Positions 25,601 through 34,630 are shown, numbered from the stretch's first letter. The stretch is DNA of 64,000 nt from Bimastos eiseni (GCA_959347315.1 OY365806.1:28768834-28832833), one strand, 5' to 3'. The notes: a model not told the origin generated them from the letters alone. Made by a program: numbers and translations.

Positions 25601-28600
25601 ATGCAAAAGGGGAGTTAATTCTACCTAGGACAAACTGACTCCCGGGGAGTTAATTCATCCTAGGATAAATTGATACCCTGATCTAATGCAAAAGGGGAGT
25701 TAATTCTACCTAGGACAAACTGACTCCCGGGGAGTTAATTCATCCTAGGATAAATTGAGTCCCACACCGAATGCAATAGGGGAGTGTAATGATGGAAGAG
25801 GGGACTGTGTTATGAAAAAACGGCAATGTCAAGTTTATAACTTTAATGAACAATATAATATAGTGTCAAGTACTGTATAAACTAAAATTGGGAACACTAT
25901 AGCTATAGATATGAACGGTATATATAAAGACAAACATTATAGGCCTATCAACAGTAGTAAATATATATATATATATGTATAGACAAGAGACTGACAGACA
26001 GTAGGCACAACCAAGTGAATCAGCGTGGGCGAGTGGGCTGAGACAGATGGAGAGACTGGCATTATGACCACATTATGGCTGAGGCAAGAGCGAATGCCGG
26101 GCTAGGATAGGTCAAAAAGACCGGGTCCGGAGGAAGAGCGATGGACTGAGCGCCTGAGAGATTTGATGTAAGATGACCAAATCAGGATACAATCGGGACA
26201 AATAACCAAATAAGGATAGACATGAGGTAGAAGGACCATAATGGGAGGATGCAAGAAAGGGTATAAAAGATGGGAGAAATTGAGAGTCGAGATTCACTCT
26301 CAGAAGGCGTCAGATGCACGACAGAGGACGTCATCGACAGCAAGAGGAATCCGCTCTCAAGGAAGCGACTGGAAAACGACAGATGACCAAGACGATAGAG
26401 ATAGGTCTGGTTAAGGTCGACAGTATGAGTGATGAGGAACGTTAGTGAAGTAGCAAGCTAAGTTGTTCTACGTTAATATATTTTGAAGTTAACCTAAATA
26501 ATAAGAATAATAATCAGAAAGAGACTCTGGTGTCATTTTGTTGAACTCTAACGTAAACGCAAACCGAAGAGACTGAAGACACACGGCTACAATCCATCAC
26601 CGCTACCACCAAGAATTGATGTCCAGATTGTTGTTTGAGAAAGGGCAACAACAATCATTTTCCTCCATTACAGGGAGTTAATTCTACCTAGGACAGACTG
26701 ACTCCCGGGGAGTTAATTCTTCCTAGGATAAAATGACTCCTATATCTAATGAAGTAGGGGAGTTAATTCTACCTAGGACAGACTGACTCCTGGGGAGTTA
26801 ATTCTTCCTAGGATAAAATGACTCCTATATCTAATGAAGTAGGGGAGTTAATTCTACCTAGGACATACTGACTCCCACACCAAATGCAATATAGGAGTTA
26901 ATTCTACCTAGGACAAACTGACTCCCAGGGAGTTAATTCTTCCTAGGATAAATTGACTCCTATACCGAATGCAATAGGGGAGTTAATTCTACCTAGGACA
27001 TACTGACTCGCGGGGGTTAATTCTTTCTAGGAAAAATTGATTCCCTAATCTAATGCAATAGGGGAGTTAATTCTTCCTGGGATGAATCGACACGAACAAC
27101 AACAACAACAACAACAATAATAATAAAAATAATAAAAAAATACTAATAAAAAAAAAAATAATAATAATAATAATAATAAGAATAATATGAACAATAATAG
27201 CAACAACAACAATAACAACAACAATAAATATAACAAACACGATCACAATGACAATGGCAATGACAATACAATAACAGCAATAACAATAATATCAATACCA
27301 ATTGCAATATATAACAATAACAGTAATAGCAAAAACAGCAATAACAGCAATAACAATAAAATTTAACAATAACAATGACAATAGCAGTAGCAATAACGAT
27401 AGCTATGACAGCAGTGACAATAGCAATTACACTAACAATATTAACAATGACAATAGAAACAACAATAACATTAACAGCGATAACAGTAATAACATAAATA
27501 ACAATAGCAATGGCAATAACAATAAGAGTAATAACAATAACAGTATGAACAGCAATAACAATAGTAACAATGACAATAACAATTACAGCGATAACAGTAA
27601 TAACAATAGCAATGGGAATAACAATAACAGCTATAACAATAACAGCATAAACAATAATAATAAAAAACCATTACAATAACAATAACAGCAGTAACAGTAG
27701 CAGTAATAACAACAGAAGCAATAACAATAGCAATAACCTAACAACAATAACAATAATAGCGATAACATCATTAACAATAACAATAATAACAATAACAATA
27801 ACAACAATAGCAAAGGCAATAACAAATAAGAAAAACAATAGCAATTACAATAGCAATAGCAATAGTAATGACCATAAAAAAAGTAAGAACAATAACAATA
27901 ATAACAATAGAAATCATTTTTATCGCTATTGTTATTGTTTTTGCTCTGGTTGTTATTGTTTTTGTCGTCATTGTTATTGTTGTTTTTGTTATTGATATTG
28001 TTATTTATTATTGTAGTTATTGTTATTGCTCTTATCATTTTTGTTGTTATTGTCATCATTATTTTTATTGTTATTGATTTTTCATTACTCTTGCTATTAT
28101 TATTGTTAAAATTATTGTTATTGTTGCTATTGTTATTGCTGTTATTGCTGTTATTGTTAATGTTGTTGTCATTGCTATTGCTTTTGTTATTGTTGCTTTT
28201 GTTATTGTTGCTTTTTTTTGCTGTTATTGTTATTGTTGTTGCTATTGTTTTTGTTTTTGCTGTCATTGCTGTTTTTGTTATTGTGTTTGTTATTGCTAAT
28301 TGCCAATGTTTTTGTTGTTGTTATTATTACTGTTATTGTTATTGGTGTTATTGTTGTTATTATTATTGCTATTGTATTTGTTATTGTTGTTATTGTTATT
28401 GCTGTTATTGTTATTGCTGTTATTGTTATTGCTGTTATTGTTATTGCTGTTATTGTTATTGCTGTTATTGTTATTGCTGTTATTGTTATTGCTGTTATTG
28501 TTATTGCTGTTATTGTTATTGGTATTGTTATATATTGTTGTTATTGTCATTGTTATTATCAGTACTGTTATTGTCATTGTTATTGTTTATATTGCTATTA

Positions 28601-31600
28601 TTGTTATTGTTATCATTATCATCTTTGTTATCGTTATTGTTGTTGCTATTGTTATTGTCTTTGTTATTGTCATCGTCCTTGTTGTATTTTATTGTTAATG
28701 TTATTGTTGTTGTTATTATTATTATTGTTGTTGATGTCAATTCGTCCTAGGAAGAAATAACTCCCCTACTGCATTGGGTATAGGAGTCCACTTTTCCTTG
28801 GAGGAATTAACTCCCCGGTAGTCAGTTTGTCCTAGGAAAAATTAACTCCCCTATTGCGTTCAGTTTAGGAGTCGATTTATCCTAGGATGAATTAACTCCC
28901 CGGGAGTCAGTTTGTCCTAGGTAGAATTAACTCCCCTATTGCATTAGAGATGGGAGTCACTTTTTCCTAGGATGAATTAACTCCCCTGGAGTAAATTTAT
29001 CCTAGGAAGGATTAACTCCACGGGAGTGTCTATTCACCAGCGGGAGTGTGTATGTCCTAGGTACAATGCACTCCACTACTCAAATGTTCCTCGGAGGAAT
29101 TAACTCCTGAGTCAATTTATCTTAGGATAAATTGACCCGGGAGTGTATAAGACGGGGAGTGTATTTGGCCTACTACACCGGCATTGCCACTACTATTCAA
29201 TTTTATATATTTTATATATTAACTGTCAATGACTCGTTGATCTTTCTTCTTTATGTCTGTGGGTTCATCGATCGTAAGTCTAAGTCTTTCTCCACTCGTT
29301 TCCGTCCCAATAAATAAAAGCTTTAGTCTTTACTTAATCAATGCACTTCCAGTTTTTCAGTTTTTACCAATCTCTGACAGTGTCAAGCTAATCTATGTTT
29401 CATCTACCTGTAATGATAATCCCTGTGACATCGATCATTTGTAACACGACCCGTTTAATCAATCTGGTGTTGTCCACACCTTTGTCCAAGAAATTGAACT
29501 TCCTTTTCTTTATTCTTTGTACGCTGGTTCTGATGCACTGCACTCTTCTTCATACTTCTTTATTTTATATGTTCTGCTGCATTGAATCTTTCAGTAGAAT
29601 CTTGCCTCAAATGCCAGCAACCTATCCCAGTCGCATTTGTGCATCATCTGCAATTCATGTGCATAATATTATAGCGAAACACCAAGTACTCGTGTGTTTT
29701 CCTTATCTTCACCTTGGTGTATGCTCTGATCTCTCAGCTCCTCCAGACGTTTCTGAAACCCCACCATAGCCTCAACTGCCTTTATAATTCTTTTCCTCAT
29801 CTCCATGTGATAATTGGTGTCCCAAGTGAGCATAGGCTAGCCAGATAAACACATCCCCTACATTCTCAATATCATTGCCATCCACCTCTACTGACATCAT
29901 GCTGTCATTCGTTCCATCTATCACAGATTTGGTTATAGTGATGTTAATTTTTAGTCCTGCAGATTTCCATTCTCTATTGAGAGTTTCCACATTTTCCAAG
30001 GATCATATCTCGTATGTCTTCCACAGCCTCAGATTTTGTTAACCGCGATTCCTGTTCCATTGCCTTGTATTATTTCCATCACTTTTTCCAGCTATTAAAA
30101 TAATTAAATGAATATTGTTTGTGAGATTGTGACCCTTTGTGTTTTGCCTCTTGAGATGTTGAACCACTAACTCAGCTCTTTACCTTCTCTCACTGCTAAC
30201 TTTGCATGTTTGTAAACAGCAGTCAGTGATACATGTATGTATAAACATAAGACTACTATATAATTAGCTTTATGTGACACAATAACAGGTTTCAAGAGTC
30301 AATATTAAAAGGTACAGAGGCACAGAGCGAACTGCAGGCTGAGCGACGACGTAATGTTGTCCTTGAAAAACAGATCGGAAAAGCCAAACTAGACCGAGCT
30401 CAGTCAGGTACGATTGTTTTGTATTTGAGCATTTATAAAGCGCCTCTAGTAGAATCGTACAGAAGCGCTGCCAGTGCGAAAGGTACCTCGAGATGAAGTT
30501 GGTTTTGAGGAAAGCAAAAGAGGATGAGAGACTGCCAGATAGAATTTAGGAGCGAACAGATGGCGAAATTGCATTCCACAGAGAGGGACCAATTGAGGCA
30601 AAAGATCGAGACTGAGCCATAGCTGTTCTAGTTGGAGGAACCAAAAGGTCAAGTCTATTGGATAAGCGAAGCGGAGGGAGGTAGGAAGCTGAATGAGGCC
30701 GAAATATTAATTCATCCAGGTATGTCGGTTCAAGACCCCGCTGAGCGTTGAAAATTAGAATAAGAATTTTAAATTGTATGCGAGCATGGAGAGGGAGCTA
30801 GTGAAGTTCATCAAACATAAGAGTAGAGATGAGAGAGTAACGAGGAAAGTGTTTATATGAAAGTGATCGAAAGTGATTGTGAAAGTGTTTATGAGTTTAT
30901 CTTCTGATCACTGGCCCTTTTTTGTTTCACTTTATCATGCCTTTCTTGCCTTTATATTTTTATTACCACATCTTAAACAGAAGTTCATTTTGAATAATTC
31001 TGGTTTCATTGCATTGACCAAACATGGGTCGACAGTGACCATTAAATACTTTGTGAAAACTGGGAGCTATAACCAGGCCCACTGAGAGGGGGGAAAGGGG
31101 AAATATGACCCGGGCCCAACCCCAAACAGATTAAATAAGGGGCCCCACCCCAAGCTAAATAAATAAGGGGCCCATACTTTGATTATTTGTAACTATTAAA
31201 AAATTTATTAGCAAATCACATTTGGTTTTATTAACCAGATTTCTACTGTAATGTTCACAATTAATTCATAAGGGTGACTATTTGGCCTTTTTGCTTGCAA
31301 AAAAATCAATACCTGAATAAAAATTTAAAGTTTTTTGCCAACTCAGCCTCAATGGCCAATGTTGTCAATCCATTGACTATGTTTTGACACATTGTTGTCT
31401 GCTGATAGTTTTGACTCGTTTTAACACACTGAATATGACATCTGCACTTGCAACGGAAGCTGGAAGATAAAAAAAATCCTCATGGCAACAACAATTAAAT
31501 TGGGGGAGAGATTCTGTAGCGAAATTTCATGCAGTTTATTCAACAACTGATATTTTCATTATCATTCAGCCGACAGTGAGGAATGATGAGGAATCGATGA

Positions 31601-32894
31601 AAACTTAGATAAGTGAGTGATGTATCATGTATGATGTAAGTTTAGTGCTCGTAATTTTGCAACAGTTTCTAGTAGGCCTATGTTGTATTACAGTATACTG
31701 TCAATCAGTCTTTCATTCATACTCAAAAATATAAGTTGTATAGGGCTCCCGCTTTGTTCTCGATGGGCCTGGCTTGGCCAACCAGCCAGTCTTGGTTTTT
31801 GTTGGGTTCACCTTTTGATACAAAATACAGTTCCTCTGGTAATTATCACAATGTTGTAATATTTCTTTGTGTTTAATTAATTGGAAAATAGAAATTTATA
31901 TGCTAATATTTATGCAAGCTGTGTACATTTTATTTGTTTATTTTCTTTTTACCAAAATATTTATGGAACCCTTTGCATGCAAGGTTAATATTGTTATCTA
32001 AACCACAAGGCAGTTGTGCTCAAACTAATTGCCCAGGGTTTTACTGTGTAGTCGACTTAGCTGGCTCGAACTGACAATTGTTGGAATACACACCCAGAGA
32101 ATTGCCATTGGACTATTTTGGCATTCATGATGTCATGCATGATATCATTCATAATGGTGTAATGCACTGTTAGTGAATGTTGGTTAAGTTGATCTGTGTT
32201 GTGTCTATAATTATTTCATCTGTGGGATGCAGATAACAAACAGCGCACCAAGAAGTCGACATGCTCAAGCGGTGTACGATCCTCTATATCGGCTGAGGAT
32301 GCTTCGGAAACAGCGGGAGGATCAGAGGAATTAAAGCTGAAGTAAGGATCCGGTTGAAGCATTAGAGGATGCATTGTTATAATGTGATGTATTGAGATTT
32401 AGTTTAAACTGTTGTAATAATTATAATGTGACTGAATACGACCGATTATGATGCCACAGGGCGTATGCTATTATAGTCTGGTGGTTAGTGTAGCATATTA
32501 AAATAGGTGAAAGTGTTCATATTACCACCAGAATAGAAAGGCATTCCTCGAGTTCTGTTCCACTGTGCAGTGTTGGTGAGATCAGGTGATGAATAGATTT
32601 CAACTTTGGCTACCTCTTGGGTTAGGGTTTGATTAAGGAACTGGCATTCTTCTACATCTACCTTTACATTACGACTGATTGGCACTGTGTATTATAATAA
32701 TAATGACTAATTTCTGTTGCTTGGATGAATCTAGGTTGGACATTCAGAGGGATGAGAATGAAGCGTTGAAGGCCGCTCTCCAGAGCACCCTCAGGGCAAA
32801 GGAAGATGACCTTCGTCTCTACACCAGCATGCTTGATGAAACCAAGAAAATCTTTCTACATGGAATCCGCCAGTGCCGCCAATCAACCACATGA
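10508..32894 (+). CDS. CCDC13: Coiled-coil protein, CCDC13 orthologue (15 coding exons, 662 aa)
   Basis: Joined exons: 10508-10693, 12560-12643, 13028-13279, 13755-13802, 14553-14672, 15536-15640, 19191-19370, 20216-20292, 20959-21058, 21642-21848, 22022-22143, 22664-22783, 30289-30407, 32233-32341, 32735-32894. The frame stays open across all junctions and phases agree. The product is almost wholly heptad-like coiled coil: a Gln-rich N-terminus (LRQQFQQLQEQQQKR), a DENGRLYRLLSEKDQEI block, a GWKGRTQQITTLQKK block, a TEKGKHDNELIEML block, and a C-terminus ending in AKEDDLRLYTSMLDETKKIF. This order and the C-terminal block fit CCDC13, a protein of about 700 residues in vertebrates. CCDC13 sits at centriolar satellites and supports ciliogenesis. 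The identification is from memory of the family, not an alignment. A protein of the same length class with only coiled coil remains the alternative. Intron 1 has a GC donor; intron 12 is 7.5 kb because of a foldback transposon. Candidate poly(A) signals are ATTAAA at 33253 and AATAAA at 33852. Confidence 0.72.
11050..11157 (-). repeat. Possible tRNA-derived SINE fragment
   Basis: The minus strand contains an A-box-like GTGGCCAGTCTGCTGGGCTG. About 30 bases later is a B-box-like GGGCTCAATTCC. The spacing and order are those of a Pol III internal promoter. It is degenerate and lies in intron 1. Confidence 0.35.
11774..12310 (+). pseudogene. LINE C-terminal fragment (CR1/L2/Rex-like) in intron 1
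   Basis: A 149-residue open frame holds the post-RT domain: LKRLQFIQNTLARVVLRV, LLHQLHWLPVEFRIKFK, LTYKAI, a PYIPPRCLRSS segment, GSRAFYVSAPREWNRLPL and a final SFKKRLKTHYF. These are hallmark motifs of CR1/L2/Rex-type LINE ORF2 C-termini. A 3' AATAATAATA tail at 12300-12312 looks like the LINE end, so this is a typical 5'-truncated insertion. There is no RT catalytic core. Confidence 0.85.
12560..12643 (+). CDS. CCDC13: CCDC13 exon 2 (aa 63-90)
   Basis: Acceptor GCTTTTTAG, donor CGA|GTACGC, phase 0 on both sides. It encodes a Ser/Asn-rich linker followed by PEQPDEQIR, so it is not coiled coil. Confidence 0.6.
12697..12785. repeat. TTA/GTT/GTC trinucleotide cluster
   Basis: TTATTA, then GTTGTT, then GTCGTC blocks follow one another in intron 2. 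Confidence 0.8.
13028..13279 (+). CDS. CCDC13: CCDC13 exon 3 (aa 91-174)
   Basis: Acceptor TTGTTATAG. It encodes ELKDENGRLYRLLSEKDQEI, a Gly-rich break (VAAGVSGM) and a second coiled coil ending QLARRCQELGKE. The donor GAG|GTCTAT is weak. Reading through it meets a stop at 13321 after a His-rich tail, so splicing near here is required. Confidence 0.7.
13322..13440. repeat. CAT/CGT trinucleotide array in intron 3
   Basis: Imperfect CATCAT and CGTCGT units. They create an Asp-rich open frame on the minus strand (12960-13565) that I regard as an artefact. Confidence 0.85.
13755..13802 (+). CDS. CCDC13: CCDC13 exon 4 (aa 175-190)
   Basis: A 48-bp microexon between a T-rich acceptor (TTTTTTATCAG) and a strong donor (AAG|GTGAGT), phase 0 both sides. 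It encodes ALDDNRNHKSNDFENK. Confidence 0.6.
14553..14672 (+). CDS. CCDC13: CCDC13 exon 5 (aa 191-230)
   Basis: Acceptor TTTCATTTCAG, donor AAG|GTTTAA, phase 0. It is pure coiled coil: ELNQDELKTAQDKLKQSE onward, ending LKAELKISQK. Confidence 0.7.
15536..15640 (+). CDS. CCDC13: CCDC13 exon 6 (aa 231-265)
   Basis: Acceptor TGTCTTTGTAG, donor AAG|GTTAGT, phase 0. It encodes the most diagnostic block, a Gly/Ser-rich break followed by GWKGRTQQITTLQKK. I recall a similar W-x-G-R-x-Q-Q-I stretch in CCDC13 proteins. Confidence 0.7.
15746..17231. mobile_element. hAT-type element, larger relative of the MITE at 464
   Basis: It starts CAGTGATGGGCAC and ends GTGCCCATCACTG. The flanks CTGGACAG (15738-15745) and CTGGACGG (17232-17239) are an 8-bp duplication with one mismatch. 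Both ends carry the AGTAGTT/AACTACT subterminal repeats. The middle is unrelated sequence with a nested SINE and no transposase. It is inserted in intron 6 of the coiled-coil gene. Confidence 0.85.
16817..17057 (+). repeat. tRNA-derived SINE nested in the hAT element
   Basis: The A-box-like TGGCTGATCGGTTAGAGCG is at 16831 and the B-box-like GGTTTGAGCC at 16886, which is the correct Pol III promoter order. A tRNA-unrelated body and an AATAATAATAAT tail near 17045 follow. It must be younger than, or co-amplified with, the element that holds it. Confidence 0.6.
18134..18230. mobile_element. hAT left terminus, Charlie-like
   Basis: The sequence CAGTGGTTTTCAACCGGTG closely resembles Charlie-type hAT ends (CAGTGGTTCTCAAC). 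A GTGTGCCACGACACAC-like inverted motif follows. No right terminus was found before exon 7, so it is truncated or much diverged. The following 900 bp of intron 6 hold no gene. Confidence 0.45.
19191..19370 (+). CDS. CCDC13: CCDC13 exon 7 (aa 266-325)
   Basis: Acceptor CTCTATCCTAG, donor GAG|GTGGGT, phase 0. It encodes VNELRKQLEERIDL, an acidic Ser-rich section, then a strongly basic helix ending IRKVERQRKENQE. Confidence 0.72.
20216..20292 (+). CDS. CCDC13: CCDC13 exon 8 (aa 326-351)
   Basis: Acceptor TTGCTTAG, donor CCAG|GTTACA. It ends after two bases of the Arg codon. It encodes the coiled coil KLTEELKATEQRYAELKQKA. Confidence 0.7.
20300..20760. repeat. Diverged minisatellite of about 45 bp in intron 8
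   Basis: About ten imperfect copies of a unit centred on AATTCATAAACTGATTTATT followed by T- and A-rich sequence (TCAAATAATTATTTC). Confidence 0.6.
20959..21058 (+). CDS. CCDC13: CCDC13 exon 9 (aa 351-384)
   Basis: The acceptor ATACTTACAG completes the split Arg codon. The donor is GTG|GTTTGT. It encodes EEMKILKKQNQLLTEKGKHD and DNELIEMLV. Confidence 0.7.
21642..21848 (+). CDS. CCDC13: CCDC13 exon 10 (aa 385-453)
   Basis: Acceptor GCTGACGTAG, donor TCA|GTAAAA, phase 0. It encodes KQQSHWKKLVEGNTRKLHED and a long helix ending IKSLEDEIRNLRFS. Intron 10 is only 173 bp. Confidence 0.72.
22022..22143 (+). CDS. CCDC13: CCDC13 exon 11 (aa 454-494)
   Basis: Acceptor TTTTCTCTAG, donor CCAG|GTCTGT, ends in a split Arg codon. 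It encodes a less coiled linker with VTSRLQSKVTAEILAEIL and SPNRSRAAS. Confidence 0.65.
22195..22276 (+). repeat. LINE/SINE 3' tail in intron 11
   Basis: GGCGCTATATGAATTGTCC followed by a TTATTATTATT run is typical of the 3' end of CR1/L2-type LINEs or SINEs that share it. Confidence 0.45.
22664..22783 (+). CDS. CCDC13: CCDC13 exon 12 (aa 494-534)
   Basis: Acceptor TGTTCTCTAG, donor AAGAG|GTTATT. It encodes VDLHELNSLYQATTVERDRL and TELVQVLEK. It is followed by the 7.5-kb intron 12. Confidence 0.7.
22795..22960. repeat. Imperfect GACTGGCTG minisatellite
   Basis: Short units of the type GGCTGGCTGACTG lie at the start of intron 12. They create a Ser/Gln-rich open frame on the minus strand. Confidence 0.65.
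23647..24043. repeat. 85-bp satellite, first block
   Basis: Near-identical 85-bp units, each made of a 35-bp half (GGGGAGTTAATTCTACCTAG…) and a 50-bp half with CCTAGGATAAATTGATACC. Each half is centred on the palindrome CCTAGG. The block recurs at 25354-25750. Confidence 0.9.
24078..24965 (+). mobile_element. Solo LTR, copy 1, with 5-bp target duplication
   Basis: It begins TGTAATGATGG and ends CCTCCATTACA. GGGAG flanks both sides (24073-24077 and 24966-24970), a clean 5-bp duplication inside the satellite. A TATAAAAG box at 24555 is followed about 30 bp later by ATTCACTCTC, a plausible start site. A/T-rich AATAAGAATAATAA further on may serve polyadenylation. No internal retrotransposon region is present, so it is a recombined solo LTR. 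The short open frame on its minus strand is not a gene. Confidence 0.8.
25354..27060. repeat. 1707-bp tandem duplication, second copy
   Basis: Repeats the block at 23647-25353 with the same order of satellite units and LTR. Downstream the copies part where the simple-repeat core begins (about 27080). Confidence 0.85.
25785..26672 (+). mobile_element. Solo LTR, copy 2
   Basis: The counterpart of the LTR at 24078 shifted by 1707 bp, with the same GGGAG flanks, TATAAAAG box and TG…CA ends. It came from duplication rather than an independent insertion, because the surrounding satellite is copied too. Confidence 0.85.
27088..27915. repeat. AACAAT/AACAGC simple-repeat block, left half of core
   Basis: Imperfect AACAATAACAGCAATA units on the plus strand. 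The Asn-rich open frames are artefacts. Confidence 0.9.
27916..28738. repeat. ATTGTT simple-repeat block, right half of core
   Basis: The reverse complement of the left block in composition, with a regular 15-bp array (TTATTGCTGTTATTG) at 28380-28525. The strand switch near 27916 is the centre of the foldback element. Confidence 0.9.
28739..29160. repeat. Inverted satellite arm of the foldback element
   Basis: Units such as CCTAGGATGAATTAACTCCCC are the reverse complement of the left-arm satellite. They are more diverged than the 85-bp block and lack its regular spacing. Confidence 0.85.
29330..30090 (-). pseudogene. LINE reverse transcriptase 3' fragment
   Basis: A minus-strand frame reads LNREWKSAGLKINITITKS, then VEVDGNDIENVGDVFIWL and HGDEEKNYKGS. 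This is the thumb-side region of LINE reverse transcriptases (typically G-L-K-I-N…K-T, then Y-L-G and an E-I-x-x-R block). Further on, a broken frame gives VQRIKKRKFNFLDKGVDN, like the C-terminal tail. Stops interrupt it. The YADD box is not present. Confidence 0.6.
30289..30407 (+). CDS. CCDC13: CCDC13 exon 13 (aa 534-574)
   Basis: Acceptor CACAATAACAG, donor TCAG|GTACGA. It encodes EAQSELQAERRRNVVLEKQI, a basic coiled coil. Its phase matches exon 12, which confirms that the foldback element lies in a real intron. Confidence 0.7.
30423..30860. repeat. Dispersed repeat of the 'AAGCGC' family, copy 1
   Basis: Starts with TTATAAAGCGCCTCTAG and contains GCATTCCACAGAGAGGGACC and GAAGTTCATCAAACATAAG. 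The same blocks in the same order recur at 61285-61760. It has no coding frame. The superfamily is unknown. Confidence 0.6.
31074..31772. mobile_element. Possible MITE with CCAGGCCCA ends
   Basis: Inverted ends CAGGCCCACTGAGAG (31074) and TCGATGGGCCTGG (ending 31772), with GGGGCCC repeats next to the left end. No target duplication was seen. It lies in intron 13. Confidence 0.4.
32233..32341 (+). CDS. CCDC13: CCDC13 exon 14 (aa 574-610)
   Basis: Acceptor TGGGATGCAG, donor GAA|GTAAGG. It encodes a Ser/Thr-rich low-complexity linker (STCSSGVRSSISAEDASETA) before the last helix. Confidence 0.65.
32735..32894 (+). CDS. CCDC13: CCDC13 terminal exon 15 (aa 610-662)
   Basis: Acceptor GATGAATCTAG, stop TGA at 32892-32894. 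It encodes DENEALKAALQSTLRAKEDD and LRLYTSMLDETKKIF, the conserved C-terminal helix that most strongly suggests CCDC13. Confidence 0.75.
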
Positions 32895-34629
32895 ACCAGC
32901 CACCTCAAGGAACCTATGGGCACCAACAAAAAGACATTTAGCAAGCTGACTGCTGGCAACAAAATGGACAGATGCATATGGACTGAAGTGGATGCTCTCT
33001 TTATGCCAGTCTGATTTACAGATGTTTTGTGACCCAACATCATAGTTACTATGCTAATCCTACATTGTCCACTTTGTGGTAATGGTAATTACAGAGTGTG
33101 CTTGTATCCTATAGAGTTAGCGTTGTTTGTTCTCTGCCCTTCAAAGTACACACTTCCCATAGGCACATACAGCCGCCCCATAGGACGGGGTAGGTGCATA
33201 TTTATTGCTGTGAGCTCATTGTTGAGATAGTTAACATTGTAGGGCCTTCCTGATTAAACATGTGTATAACACTACTAGGGCATTGTTGAAAGATGCTCCC
33301 CAGGGGTGATTAATTTTACATATCTACGAATTCATCACTGGGAGCTAATGATGATAATCACCCACCCTCAACAAAATTTTTGAATTTCAACAAGGCACAA
33401 CAAGTCATAGTGAAGCTTCATGTTGAACATTAATCGAAAACATATTTTGAATCAGATTAAAAATAACTTTTCTTGCTCTGGGAAAAATTAACAGAAGCAG
33501 ACGATTGATTTTCAATAGCAAGAACAGCAATGTTTGCTAGTCTTCTTTTGTGTTACCATACATTGCAGATATGTACTATTTAAGCAGAAACTGCTGAATC
33601 TGACAGTGCCTTGGGAATCTGAAGAATTAAGGCCATTCAAAGTCTTATATACCTCTGATCCAACTAATGAGATAGCTTGAGCCACACAGTTTGAATATTA
33701 TCCAAACTTCCTCCACTTTGTGTTGCTTTATCAACAAAAGCGATTATGTTGATAGATCGAGGGGCCTAGTCGTAAATATAAATAGTTCTAATCCATTCAA
33801 ACCAGTTCACCATAACCATAACCTTTATTGTTTCCATAAACACAATATAAAAATAAAGACAAATATTTCACAACAACAAGGGAAGCAAGGGAGAAGAAAA
33901 CCCTAAGGGACAGACGTCCCGCTGATCAAGTCATCTTTAAATGAAAAAAATTATGTACACAGTTACATGATGTTATGCTAGATTAATACATTTCGTTTCA
34001 AGTTCAATGTGCAGTTCAGGATTTTGATGATCTGTCTTAATTTACTCTTTATAATCCCTTACACTTGCATTTACTCAAAATGTTAATTTTAACTTTAACC
34101 GAATGAAATTTTCTCTCTCTTCACCTCCAGTTCCTGGCTGGTGGAACGGCTGTGACATTCTTAGTTCGGGTCATCCGAAACTGCTGAAGAATTATCAATG
34201 CCTCTCGGAAACGCTGCCAAAAACAAGCAAGACACATGCAGTGATGAACAGAAGATAGACTTACCAGTGCTAAATCTTACCTATTTTCTCCATGAGTTTT
34301 ATAACTCAGTTCCACAGCCTATGTACAGGGTGGGCCATTAAAAAGTAACCGCCTCAGGTTTTTTGCTAATATTTCGGCCAAAAGTATAGATTAGTAAATG
34401 AAATTTTACAGGCTCAAAACTAATTTGTATACCTGCAAAAAATTCTTGTCCCAGTACAATAGTATAGTGATAAGGAGACGGACGGGTGTGTTGTTAAATT
34501 CAGTTTGATCCTGGTGGGCTTATATACTTGTAGGCCTACTACATCTCGATTTTGAGATCTCACATCATCTGTACTTCTAAGATACGCCACCAATAGATTT
34601 AGGACCATGGTATATATATACGCCGCCTG
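32895..34629 (+). other. 3' flank and probable 3' UTR of the coiled-coil gene
   Basis: Candidate polyadenylation hexamers are ATTAAA (33253) and AATAAA (33852). A strong acceptor-like tract (TTCTCTCTCTTCACCTCCAG) ends at 34130 but leads into only 18 codons before a stop. The motif ACAGGGTGGGCCATT at 34326 resembles a DNA transposon end with no partner found. Confidence 0.4.
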
Positions 34630-34630
34630 A

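Larger units (their letters stand above)
23433..29182. mobile_element. 5.75-kb foldback element with satellite arms
   Basis: The outer ends GCCGGTGTAGAAGGC (23433) and its complement around GGCCTACTACACCGGC (ending 29182) are inverted. Inside, both arms are built of GGGGAGTTAATTC…CCTAGGA satellite units, forward in the left arm (23470-27085) and reversed in the right (28739-29160). The centre is an AACAAT/ATTGTT inverted simple-repeat block. No transposase is present. This organisation resembles foldback elements such as Drosophila FB and the sea urchin TU family. Flanking CTTGCTGG and ATTGCCAC share only TTGC in place, so a target duplication is not convincing. The left arm is greatly expanded by a solo LTR and a tandem duplication. 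It sits wholly in intron 12 of the coiled-coil gene. Confidence 0.75.

Noticed and set aside
27302..28750. Asn-rich and Leu/Val/Ile-rich open frames up to 273 residues
   Set aside because: They are translations of the AACAAT/ATTGTT simple-repeat core.
23647..29160. CRISPR-like array of regular repeats
   Set aside because: The 85-bp units are contiguous satellite without unique spacers, in an animal intron.
23425..29190. 8-bp target duplication for the foldback element
   Set aside because: CTTGCTGG and ATTGCCAC share only four positions, so I do not claim it.
34131..34190. Exon-like segment FLAGGTAVTFLVRVIRNC after a strong acceptor tract
   Set aside because: It has only 18 codons before a stop, follows a gene that already ends at 32894, and has no compatible upstream exon.
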